Shown here piece by piece: positions 50,671-57,263 of a stretch of 64,000 nt of DNA. The notes beneath the pieces were generated by a model. It saw only the letters and a program-made list of their open reading frames with translations, did no database searches and was not told the DNA's origin. Numbering within the stretch: the first letter of the stretch is position 1; each line of letters begins with the position of its first letter. Source of the stretch: an uncultured Duganella sp. (GTDB lineage: Bacteria; Pseudomonadota; Gammaproteobacteria; Burkholderiales; Burkholderiaceae). The stretch spans positions 1 to 64,000 of the forward strand of contig CAMLRG010000002.1 in assembly GCA_946482335.1 (NCBI GenBank). The letters run 5' to 3'. Made by a program: the position numbers and the translations under genes.

Positions 50671-50681
50671 AGGAATCCTAA
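50671..50681. promoter_or_regulatory. Candidate MarR operator upstream of the AhpD-like/redoxin operon
   Basis: AGGAATCCTAA contains the perfect palindrome AGGA-N-TCCT. It begins 23 bases upstream of the AhpD-like start, and the same nine-base pattern recurs 34 bases upstream of the MarR gene (51362-51372). A further TATAGGA lies just beside it. The paired sites near both genes support a local operator. Confidence 0.55.
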
Positions 50682-50707
50682 ATATATAGGACCAAAAAAA
50701 GGCTGGC

Positions 50708-51328
50708 CTAAACCAGCGCCTGCCAATTCTTTACTTGCTGCGCGGGATCGGCCGGCTGGTGATCCGGACAATCGATGCGCAGCATGCCCACCGGCAGCGG
50801 CGCGTCGACCAGCCCGCAATGGTGCGGGGCGGCGGCATCCGGATGCCGGTCAGGCTGGAAATGCTTGCAGGTCAGGCAAGCCCGCAACTCGGGGAAACGC
50901 TCGGCCTTCTGCAACTGCCCTATCACTTGCAGCAAACCGCTGAGCAATTGTTCCTGGGCCGCAGCCGGCAACCTGGCCACCGCCTCATCGGCGAAGCTGG
51001 TGGCACCCGCGATGCGCTGTGCCACTTGCCGGCCTGGCTCAGTCAAGTGCAGGTCCGTGGCGCGGCCATCGTCCGGCGCCCGCGCTTTCCTGACCAGCCC
51101 CTTGGCCACCAGGGCGGCCACCGAATCGCTGGCGCTGGCTGCCGAAATTGACAATTGCCGCGCCAGCCAGGACAAACGCACGCCTTGTGGCCGGCTATGC
51201 AGCAGCTGCAGGATCTCGGCCTGGGCCGGGTTCAGGTTTTCGCTGGTGGCAAACTCCCACATCCCCGAACGCAACACGCTGCCGATGCGGGATAGGGAAG
51301 AGATGATGCGGGCCGAGGTGGTGTCCAT
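50708..51328 (-). CDS. MarR-family regulator with Cys/His-bearing C-terminal extension
   Basis: 206 residues. The winged-helix domain reads LNPAQAEILQLLHSRPQGVRLSWLARQLSISAASASDSVAALVAKGLVRKARAPDDGRATDLHLTEPGR. After residue ~140 comes an unusual extension ELRACLTCKHFQPDRHPDAAAPHHCGLVDAPLPVGMLRIDCPDHQ, with CxxC, HH-C and C-x-D-H, suggestive of a zinc or redox site. A redox-sensing MarR would fit the neighbouring AhpD-like/redoxin operon. Shared AGGANTCCT palindromes upstream of both genes support autoregulation and control of that operon. Confidence 0.85.
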   Translation of the reverse strand: MDTTSARIISSLSRIGSVLRSGMWEFATSENLNPAQAEILQLLHSRPQGVRLSWLARQLSISAASASDSVAALVAKGLVRKARAPDDGRATDLHLTEPGRQVAQRIAGATSFADEAVARLPAAAQEQLLSGLLQVIGQLQKAERFPELRACLTCKHFQPDRHPDAAAPHHCGLVDAPLPVGMLRIDCPDHQPADPAQQVKNWQALV

Positions 51329-51361
51329 GCGCCAAGTATAGAGTCGGCTGGCGGTTTGTCA

Positions 51362-51372
51362 AGGACTCCTAA
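51362..51372. promoter_or_regulatory. Candidate MarR operator upstream of the marR gene
   Basis: AGGACTCCTAA, 34 bases upstream of the marR start, repeats the palindrome AGGA-N-TCCT found at 50671-50681. It is followed by the AT-rich TTAATTTTCC. The repeat in both promoters is the basis for the call. Confidence 0.55.
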
Positions 51373-51430
51373 TTAATTTTCCGTTCTTGCAAAACGGCAG
51401 TGCAAAAGTATAGTTGAAGAGCAGCTAAGG

Positions 51431-51467
51431 CTTTTTGCTTGGATTTCTGTTGTGATGGAGCAAAAAG
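51431..51467. other. Long inverted repeat upstream of gene 51552
   Basis: CTTTTTGCT (51431-51439) and AGCAAAAAG (51459-51467) can form a nine-pair stem with a 19-base loop. It lies in the 223-base gap between marR and the gene at 51552. It may be a leader structure for that gene; there is no downstream T run. Confidence 0.35.
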
Positions 51468-51551
51468 ATGGCCCCAGTGAGTGACAAAATTGGCCTTTGG
51501 CAATAAGCTAGTCTCCTTGGGAAAAGCCATGCAAAGTTCTAGGGGAACGCT

Positions 51552-51914
51552 ATGTTATTTTTGAAATCCACGTCTGTCACCAAGGCGCCGGGCATCTACG
51601 AAGTTGATATTGCCGCCAAACCGCCTGGCAAGACTTTCGGCGTGTACATGGCTACCGACCCGGACCACCCGCCAACCGCCGTACTCGAAGCCTTGGCCGC
51701 CGGCGGCTTCAAGCAAGTGCACAGCTCCGGCTATACGCACAAGGACCGCGGCAAGGTACTGGACCTGCACTTCCAGAAAGATGGCACCGACTTGTTCAAT
51801 GGCTGGAAGGCGGAGGAAGCCGAAGCCAATATGGCCATCATCAATAAAATCTTCAGCGACATCGGCGTCGCGATCACCCCGCGCGTGATGTCGCTGGCCG
51901 AAGCTTACGCCTGA
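51552..51914 (+). CDS. Small hypothetical protein
   Basis: 120 residues, MLFLKSTSVTKAPGIYEVDIAAKPPGKTFGVYMATDPDHPPTAVLEALAAGGFKQVHSSGYTHKDRGKVLDLHFQKDGTDLFNGWKAEEAEANMAIINKIFSDIGV..., with no signal peptide and no motif I recognise. A compact alpha/beta protein is likely. AGGGGAACGCT precedes the ATG. Its end overlaps the convergent gene by ten bases. The family is unknown to me. Confidence 0.6.
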   Translation: MLFLKSTSVTKAPGIYEVDIAAKPPGKTFGVYMATDPDHPPTAVLEALAAGGFKQVHSSGYTHKDRGKVLDLHFQKDGTDLFNGWKAEEAEANMAIINKIFSDIGVAITPRVMSLAEAYA

Positions 51915-52483
51915 ACGTCAATGTGGTACAGGGCCCATGGGCAGTGGCCAAAGCGCTCGCCCACGGGCCTGTTCGCCATTTCCGGCACCCGGTCCGCGTC
52001 GTATATCGCCCATAGCGGGCCCAGGCCGCCCAGCGCCATTGGCGCGCCATCCAGGTGCGTCGCCACGATGAAGCGCAGTGCCTTGGCGCGCGCCATGGTA
52101 AGGCCGACCGCATAGCCATCCACGGCCCGCAGCACCAGGTTGCCGTTGTCGCCGGCTTGCGCGCCGGCGGCCTTCAGCACATCCACCAGCAATGGGCCGG
52201 ACAGGGTGTGTGGACGGCTATCGTATTCCAGCGTCGGCCTGATCGTCACGGCTGGCAGCGAAGTCAAGGCGGCAAAGTCGAATGTGAATGCCTTGTCAAA
52301 GCTTAGCCGCTGGCGGTGCATCAACTGGTCAGTCACATGGTCGAAACTGCGGCGGTTGGGCTTGGCGATGGCGCCCGTCACGGTGAGCAAGGCAGGACCA
52401 CGCCCAGCCTTGGGCGCAGCCGCTGCGAGGGAGGGGAGGACGCCGGCCGCAGCCACGGCGCCAAGGAAATGGCGTTTCTTCAT
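51905..52483 (-). CDS. Periplasmic molybdopterin-oxidoreductase-domain-like protein
   Basis: 192 residues from the ATG read at 52483. A short leader MKKRHFLGAVAAAGVLPSLAAAAPKAG may be Tat-independent (KKRHFLG). The body resembles the sulfite-oxidase/YedY-type molybdopterin-binding fold by LTVTGAIAKPNRRSFDHV (a 'voltage' opening) and TLSGPLLVDVLKAAGAQAGDNGNLVLRAVDGYAVGLTMARAKA, but it lacks a conserved Cys for molybdenum. It is therefore a fold relative only. The gene is divergent from the AlkB gene with 18 bases between starts. Confidence 0.7.
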   Translation of the reverse strand: MKKRHFLGAVAAAGVLPSLAAAAPKAGRGPALLTVTGAIAKPNRRSFDHVTDQLMHRQRLSFDKAFTFDFAALTSLPAVTIRPTLEYDSRPHTLSGPLLVDVLKAAGAQAGDNGNLVLRAVDGYAVGLTMARAKALRFIVATHLDGAPMALGGLGPLWAIYDADRVPEMANRPVGERFGHCPWALYHIDVQA

Positions 52484-52501
52484 TGCTATATCATAACGTG
52501 T

Positions 52502-53095
52502 ATGGACTTGTTTTCCACCGGCGCGGAATTGCTGCGCATTCCCATCGATGACGGTGAGCTGTATTTCATGCAGCAACTGCCGTTACATCATACCAATGCC
52601 GAAATCATGCAGCGCTTGCGCGACGAAACGGCATGGAAAGCGGAAACCATTTTCCTGTTCGGCCGCGAAGTGCTGCAGCCGCGCTTGAGCGCCTGGTACG
52701 GCGAAGCGCGCTACACCTATTCCGGCCGCAGTTTCGAACCGCTGCCATTCACGCCCTTGCAGCTGGACCTCAAGCGTGCAGTCGAGGCGGCCACCGGCAA
52801 GCGCTTCAACAGCGTGCTGCTGAACTATTACCGGGACGGCCGGGACAGCATGGGCTTCCACAGCGACGACGAACCGGAGCTGGGGCCGGAGCCGGCCATC
52901 GCTTCCCTCAGTTTCGGCGCCCCCCGCACCTTCATCCTGAAGCACAAGAAGCGGCCCCAAACCGTCAAACTCGACTTGACCGACGGCAGTTTGTTGTTGA
53001 TGGCCGGAAAGCTTCAACATTGCTGGCGGCATGGTATCAATAAGGAAAGAAAACCGTGCGGCCCCCGCATAAATCTCACATTTCGGCTCATCTGA
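52502..53095 (+). CDS. alkB: AlkB-like 2-oxoglutarate/Fe(II) oxygenase (DNA repair)
   Basis: 197 residues. Fe ligands His120-x-Asp122 in GRDSMGFHSDDEPELGPEPAIASLSFGAPRTFILKHK, His177 in GKLQHCWRHGINKE, and 2-oxoglutarate contacts Arg189/Arg195 in GPRINLTFRLI. The RFNSVLLNYYRDG preceding motif is typical of ALKBH2/3-type AlkB. It removes alkyl groups from DNA or RNA bases by oxidative demethylation. No ada gene or SOS box was noticed nearby. Divergent to the molybdopterin-like gene. Confidence 0.93.
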   Translation: MDLFSTGAELLRIPIDDGELYFMQQLPLHHTNAEIMQRLRDETAWKAETIFLFGREVLQPRLSAWYGEARYTYSGRSFEPLPFTPLQLDLKRAVEAATGKRFNSVLLNYYRDGRDSMGFHSDDEPELGPEPAIASLSFGAPRTFILKHKKRPQTVKLDLTDGSLLLMAGKLQHCWRHGINKERKPCGPRINLTFRLI

Positions 53096-53141
53096 AGCCA
53101 AGTTCGCCCATCTTGTGGTGAACGTCGGTAATTCAAGGTCC

Positions 53142-53166
53142 CTTACAAATTTATACAATTCTTACC
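53142..53166 (+). promoter_or_regulatory. TTAC-type repeats upstream of the outer-membrane barrel gene
   Basis: CTTAC (53142), TATAC (53152) and CTTAC (53161) are spaced ten and nine bases apart, reading on the minus strand as GTAAx-type half sites like those of OmpR/CpxR boxes at 4644-4685. They lie about 115 bases before the barrel ATG. Weak evidence. Confidence 0.3.
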
Positions 53167-53279
53167 AGTTCGTCTCCCAATTGACCTTTTGGCAGTGCTA
53201 TCGTGCTTCCCATCGCACTTCCAGAGACGAAGCGCGATCCCAAGCAAGACCAACTCAACTTTGCTGAAAGATCACGAAC

Positions 53280-53864
53280 ATGAAGAAAATCGCATTCGCA
53301 CTCATCACTTCCGCCGCGGCCCTTGGTGCGGCATCCGTGCAAGCCCAGGAATTGAAGCCGTATGTCGGCGTGGGCGTCGTTTCCAGCGAGCACAAGTACA
53401 ACGCCGCCAACGACACCAGCAATGGCGACCGTAAGAGCACCGAATATGGCGGCAAGATCTACGGCGGCGTGCAGCTCGACAAGACCTGGGGCGTGGAAGC
53501 CGGTTATACCGACTTCGGCAAGTCCAACTATGGCTACACCACCGGCGCCGGCACCGGCAATATCGAAAGCGATGCCAAATCGTTCTACCTGGCCGGCAAG
53601 GGCACTTTCCCGGTCGGCCAGCAGCTGGCGCTGACCGGCAAGCTGGGTGTGGCCCACAACAAGAATGACGTGAAGGCGAGCGGCCTGGCCGTGGCGTACA
53701 ACGGCGACAGCAGCCGCAATAGCGTGTATGCGGCCGTGGGCGCCGAATATGCCTTCACCGAGAAAGTGTCGGGCGTGCTGGAATATGAGCACTACGGTAA
53801 GAACGATGTGGACCAAGGTCGCCGCAAAGGCGCGGTCAGCCTGGGTGTGAAGGCCAGCTTCTGA
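53280..53864 (+). CDS. Outer-membrane beta-barrel protein (OmpA-like/porin-family small barrel)
   Basis: 194 residues with a signal peptide MKKIAFALITSAAALGAASVQAQ. The mature part alternates Gly/Tyr/Phe strands (YVGVGVVSSEHKYN, EYGGKIYGGVQLDKTWGVEAGYTDFGKSNYGY, FYLAGKGTFPVGQQLALTGKLGVAHNKN, VYAAVGAEYAFTEKVSGVLEYEHYG) and ends in the BAM signal phenylalanine (GVKASF). It is an 8-stranded barrel of the OmpA N-domain/OmpW type. OmpR/Cpx-like half sites lie upstream. Role unknown (surface stability or adhesion). Confidence 0.85.
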   Translation: MKKIAFALITSAAALGAASVQAQELKPYVGVGVVSSEHKYNAANDTSNGDRKSTEYGGKIYGGVQLDKTWGVEAGYTDFGKSNYGYTTGAGTGNIESDAKSFYLAGKGTFPVGQQLALTGKLGVAHNKNDVKASGLAVAYNGDSSRNSVYAAVGAEYAFTEKVSGVLEYEHYGKNDVDQGRRKGAVSLGVKASF

Positions 53865-53869
53865 GTCGA

Positions 53870-53897
53870 GGGGGAGGGCGGCTTAGCTGCTTCCCCC
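53870..53897 (+). terminator. Weak hairpin after the barrel gene
   Basis: GGGGGA (53870-53875) and TCCCCC (53892-53897) form a GC-rich stem five bases after the stop, without a proper T run. Possibly a weak or Rho-aided terminator. Confidence 0.4.
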
Positions 53898-53965
53898 CGC
53901 AAAGTCCCGATCGAGGCCGGGTGCGACTGCGGCAGCTGCGCGCTGCCAATGTCCTTGTGCCCGCC

Positions 53966-54439
53966 TCACCTTCCAGTCGGACATTGCGTCCGCTGCATGG
54001 GGTAATCGAAGGCTGTCGCCTTGCCTTGCGAGATGCCTTCAATCCGCGCCTTGACGCCGTCGGCGCCATCGCGCTGGTAAATGATCCGCTGCGGGAAGTC
54101 ATGCTGCGGGTTTTCAAACACCACCTCGCCTTCGCCGATCGACTTGATCGGGAAAGCGGCTTCCAATTGACGGCTGGGTTTGGCCACATAGGACCAGATG
54201 CCGGGTGCGGTTTCGCGGATCATGGTGTGTTCCCATTCCACCGTCTTGCCGTTCTTGATCGTGCGGGCAACGCCGAGCATGGTGCCGCCGGCTGGCAGGG
54301 TCCACATTTCCACCGAACCAGTCTCGGCGTCGGCATGCGACCAGCAACCGGCCAGCCAGGCCAGTTTGTCGATGGGCGCCTCGTGGGCGATGGCGCCGGC
54401 GCTGGCCAATACGAGGCCGCAGAGAAATTGTTTGCGCAT
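53966..54439 (-). CDS. DUF6265-family secreted protein
   Basis: 157 residues with a signal peptide (MRKQFLCGLVLASAGAIAHEA). The mature part IDKLAWLAGCWSHADAETGSVEMWTLPAGGTMLGVARTIKNGKTVEWEHTMIRE is the DUF6265 start: a lipocalin-like barrel that opens WLAGCW and ends NPQHDFPQRIIYQRDGADG. Exported, function unknown. AGGAGG lies 12 bases before the start. Its end converges on the region after the barrel gene. Confidence 0.85.
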   Translation of the reverse strand: MRKQFLCGLVLASAGAIAHEAPIDKLAWLAGCWSHADAETGSVEMWTLPAGGTMLGVARTIKNGKTVEWEHTMIRETAPGIWSYVAKPSRQLEAAFPIKSIGEGEVVFENPQHDFPQRIIYQRDGADGVKARIEGISQGKATAFDYPMQRTQCPTGR

Positions 54440-54473
54440 GTTGGCCTCCTTTTAAACCGGCAACCGGCACACC

Positions 54474-54500
54474 GGTGTCGGACCCTGAGGGTCTGACACC
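54474..54500. repeat. GGTGTCNGACCC palindromic element
   Basis: GGTGTCGGACCC (54474-54485), loop TGA, GGGTCTGACACC (54489-54500): twelve-base arms pairing with one wobble. It lies between ettA and the DUF6265 gene, just after the ettA stop (minus strand). One arm of the same element, GGTGTCAGACCC, occurs at 63989-64000. It looks like a dispersed intergenic hairpin of this genome that may act as a terminator. Confidence 0.6.
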
Positions 54501-54512
54501 GCCTTACCGGTT

Positions 54513-56180
54513 TTAGCCGTGCAACGGCTTATACCGGATACGTTTCGGCTTCGCCCCTTCCTCACCCAAACGCTTCTTCTTATCCGCCTCATACTCCTGG
54601 TAGTTACCCGCAAAGAAGGTCACCTGCGAATCGCCCTCGAACGCCAGGATATGGGTCGCGATACGGTCCAGGAACCAGCGGTCGTGGGAAATCACCATCA
54701 CCGATCCCGCGAACTCCAGCAGCGCATCTTCCAGCGCCCGCAAGGTTTCCACGTCCAGGTCGTTGGACGGTTCGTCCAGCAGCAACACGTTGCCGCCCAT
54801 CAGCAGCGTCTTGGCCAGGTGCAGACGGCCGCGTTCACCGCCGGACAGATTGCCGACGATCTTCTGCTGGTCCGAACCCTTGAAGTTGAAGCGGCCCACA
54901 TATGCGCGCGACGGCATTTCGAAACGCCCCACGCTGAGGATATCGGCACCGCCCGACACCGCCTCGAACACCGTCTTCTCGTTATCCAGCTTGTCGCGGC
55001 TCTGGTCCACCAGCGAAATCTTGGCCGTTTTGCCGATCGCCACTTCGCCGCTGTCCGGCTGCTCGATACCCGCGATCATCTTGAACAGGGTCGACTTACC
55101 GGCACCGTTCGGACCGATGATGCCCACGATCGCGCCCGGCGGGATGGTGAAGGACAGGTTGTCGATCAGCAGGCGGTCGCCGAAGGACTTCGACACGTTC
55201 TTGAACTCGATCACATCGTTGCCCAGACGCTCCGCCACCGGGATGAAGATCTCCTGGGTTTCGTTGCGCTTCTGGTATTCGTATTCGCTCAGCTCATTGA
55301 AGCGCGCCATGCGGGCCTTGGACTTGGCCTGGCGTGCCTTCGGGTTCTGGCGCGCCCACTCCAGTTCCTTCGCCAGCGCTTTCTGGCGTGCGGACTCCGT
55401 CGCTTCCTCCTGCTTCAGGCGGGCTTCCTTCTGTTCCAGCCACGACGAGTAATTGCCCTTCCATGGGATGCCATGGCCGCGGTCCAGTTCCAGGATCCAT
55501 TCGGCGGCGTTGTCGAGGAAGTAGCGGTCGTGGGTGATGCCCACCACGGTGCCCGGGAAGCGCACCAGGAATTGTTCCAGCCATTCGACCGATTCGGCAT
55601 CCAGGTGGTTGGTCGGTTCGTCCAGCAGCAGCATGTCGGGTTTGGACAGCAGCAGCTTGCACAGCGCCACGCGGCGCTTTTCGCCGCCGGACAGCACGCC
55701 GATCTTCTGCTCCCACGGCGGCAGGCGCAGCGCGTCGGCGGCCATTTCCAGCTGCAGGTTCAGGTTGCCGCCGTCGGCGGCGGCGATGATCGATTCAAGG
55801 CGTTCCTGTTCCTTGGCCAGCGCGTCGAAATCCGCGTCCGGCTCGGCGTAGGCGGCGTACACCGCCTCCAGTTGCGCCTGTGCCGAGAAGGCTTCGCCCA
55901 GGCCCGATTCCACTTCCTCGCGTACGGTCTTTTCGGGATCCAGTTGCGGTTCCTGCGGCAGGTAGCCGATGTTCAGGCCGGGCATCGGGCGCGCTTCGCC
56001 CTGGATGTCGGTGTCGATGCCTGCCATGATTTTCAGCAGGGACGATTTGCCGGAGCCGTTCAGGCCCAGCACGCCAATCTTCGCGCCCGGGAAGAAGGAC
56101 AGCGAAATGTCTTTGAGGATCTGGCGTTTCGGTGGGACGATTTTGCCCACGCGGTTCATGGTATAGACGTAATTGGCCAC
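54513..56180 (-). CDS. ettA: Energy-dependent translational throttle protein (ABC-F)
   Basis: 555 residues, the exact family length. A GTG start at 56180 gives VANYVYTMNRVGKIVPPKRQILKDISLSFFPGAKIGVLGLNGSGKSSLLKI, the canonical EttA opening. Two ABC ATPase domains (Walker A GLNGSGKS and GPNGAGKS; signatures LSGGEKRRVALCKLLLSKPDMLLLDEPTNHLD and LSGGERGRLHLAKTLLMGGNVLLLDEPSNDLD) are joined by the ABC-F linker. The C-terminal tail is RLGEEGAKPKRIRYKPLHG. EttA gates the first peptide bond step at the ribosomal E site depending on the ADP/ATP ratio. It stands alone, divergent from nothing, in a single-gene unit. Confidence 0.96.
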   Translation of the reverse strand: MANYVYTMNRVGKIVPPKRQILKDISLSFFPGAKIGVLGLNGSGKSSLLKIMAGIDTDIQGEARPMPGLNIGYLPQEPQLDPEKTVREEVESGLGEAFSAQAQLEAVYAAYAEPDADFDALAKEQERLESIIAAADGGNLNLQLEMAADALRLPPWEQKIGVLSGGEKRRVALCKLLLSKPDMLLLDEPTNHLDAESVEWLEQFLVRFPGTVVGITHDRYFLDNAAEWILELDRGHGIPWKGNYSSWLEQKEARLKQEEATESARQKALAKELEWARQNPKARQAKSKARMARFNELSEYEYQKRNETQEIFIPVAERLGNDVIEFKNVSKSFGDRLLIDNLSFTIPPGAIVGIIGPNGAGKSTLFKMIAGIEQPDSGEVAIGKTAKISLVDQSRDKLDNEKTVFEAVSGGADILSVGRFEMPSRAYVGRFNFKGSDQQKIVGNLSGGERGRLHLAKTLLMGGNVLLLDEPSNDLDVETLRALEDALLEFAGSVMVISHDRWFLDRIATHILAFEGDSQVTFFAGNYQEYEADKKKRLGEEGAKPKRIRYKPLHG

Positions 56181-56269
56181 GGTATGTGTTCTTGTCGATT
56201 CGATTGAGGGGGCGGCAGCAGGCAGGAACTGCCGCAAAGGGCGTAGTTTAGCGCATTGTGCCCGGCCAT

Positions 56270-56293
56270 AAAAAAACCCGGCGCTGGCCGGGT
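56270..56293 (-). terminator. Rho-independent terminator of the downstream PEP-CTERM gene
   Basis: Read on the minus strand, ACCCGGC/GCCGGGT (with an extra pair) forms a seven-pair stem over a four-base loop, followed by seven T. It lies 18 bases after the PEP-CTERM stop at 56312. It would stop the PEP-CTERM transcript before ettA. Confidence 0.85.
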
Positions 56294-56311
56294 CCCATGG
56301 AGCGTAAATCG

Positions 56312-57115
56312 TTAAGCTTTGCCGCGTCGGCGCATGGTGCCCAGCGCGGCCAGGCCCAGGCCCGTCAACAGCAGGCTGGTCGGCAGCGGCACCGGAACGG
56401 CGGCCGATGGATCGGGAATTTCTTCAGCCAGGAATTCCAGGCGTAGTTCCGTCAGGTTGAATTGGCCCATGAAGGAACTGATCGACAAGTCCAGGATGCC
56501 GTCGGCCGACAGGTCGGTCAAGGCCGTAGCATCCAGGTCGAGCAGCACTTCCAGGCTGCCGCTCAGGGACAGGTAATGTTTGCGGTCCCGGTGGTAGAAG
56601 TAGTTGTAGCCGCCATTCTCGCTACCATTGGTCTTATCCCAGATCTGGCCGCCGAAATCCGTATAGCTTTCAGCAAAATCCGTAGCGGAGGCGCTTTCGG
56701 AACTGTCGCCCGCGGCGACGACCATGGTGTCGGCGACGAGGTCGAGGAAATTGGCGCTAACGTCCTTGACGTGGGTAAAGTCGGTGGCGTATTTCGTCGT
56801 GCAGCGGTTGCCGTTGCACTCCTGATAGGGGCGCAACTGGGAACCGGTCTTGACGTAACCATTACCCGTAGTGGTCAGGAGATCATAAAACGGGTTGGAA
56901 TAACCGGTTACCGTCACATTGCCGGCGAGAATCGACGCGCCCGTCAAGCCGGCACCGGCCAGCAAGCTGTTGACGTCGACCTGCAGATTCTGGCTTTGGC
57001 CGGTGAACAGTTGCGTTCCCAGCGAAACGGTCGAAGTCAGCGGCACTGGTGCAGCCTGAACTCCCATTGCCCAGATGAAGGCGGCTACGCCTGCTAGTAA
57101 CTTTTTGCTCGTCAT
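56312..57115 (-). CDS. PEP-CTERM exported protein, copy 1
   Basis: 267 residues from the ATG read at 57115; a second ATG six bases upstream leaves too little space after GGGAG. Leader MTSKKLLAGVAAFIWAMGVQAA. The C-terminus is VPVPLPTSLLLTGLGLAALGTMRRRGKA: a Pro motif, a membrane helix and an Arg-rich end, the PEP-CTERM sorting tripartite signal read by exosortase. It shares STVSLG, QNLQ, LLA, TV-GYSNPFYD with the copy at 59506-60351. Cys100 and Cys105 may form a disulfide. It has its own sigma-54-type promoter (57144-57161) and upstream element (57247-57263). Function unknown, likely surface or matrix. Confidence 0.85.
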   Translation of the reverse strand: MTSKKLLAGVAAFIWAMGVQAAPVPLTSTVSLGTQLFTGQSQNLQVDVNSLLAGAGLTGASILAGNVTVTGYSNPFYDLLTTTGNGYVKTGSQLRPYQECNGNRCTTKYATDFTHVKDVSANFLDLVADTMVVAAGDSSESASATDFAESYTDFGGQIWDKTNGSENGGYNYFYHRDRKHYLSLSGSLEVLLDLDATALTDLSADGILDLSISSFMGQFNLTELRLEFLAEEIPDPSAAVPVPLPTSLLLTGLGLAALGTMRRRGKA

Positions 57116-57143
57116 TGTCATTCTCCCAGTGGAACTGACTATC

Positions 57144-57161
57144 AAGCAATTGACGTGCCAG
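57144..57161 (-). promoter_or_regulatory. Sigma-54-type promoter of PEP-CTERM copy 1
   Basis: Minus-strand CTGGCACG-TCAA-TTGCTT is a full match to the -24/-12 consensus (GG and GC ten bases apart). A transcript would begin near 57132, leaving a short leader with GGGAG before the ATG at 57115. A 17-base upstream element lies 97 bases beyond it (57247-57263). Consistent with RpoN control of PEP-CTERM genes. Confidence 0.8.
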
Positions 57162-57246
57162 CAATGGAAATTTCTTCGCAGTAGCTTGATTTATATGGAT
57201 GAAATGGTTCTTGGATGACGTAAATAAATGTTTCCCGAGCGAATTC

Positions 57247-57263
57247 TGTAAAGTTATCCGACA
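57247..57263 (-). promoter_or_regulatory. Upstream activator-like element of PEP-CTERM copy 1
   Basis: Minus-strand TGTCGGATAACTTTACA. It matches TGTCGGAAAATTTTACA at 60493-60509 in 15 of 17 positions. In both places 97 bases lie between it and the -12 hexamer. Distance and repetition suit a binding site for a sigma-54 enhancer-binding protein such as PrsR. It starts immediately after the halogenase stop codon. Confidence 0.7.
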
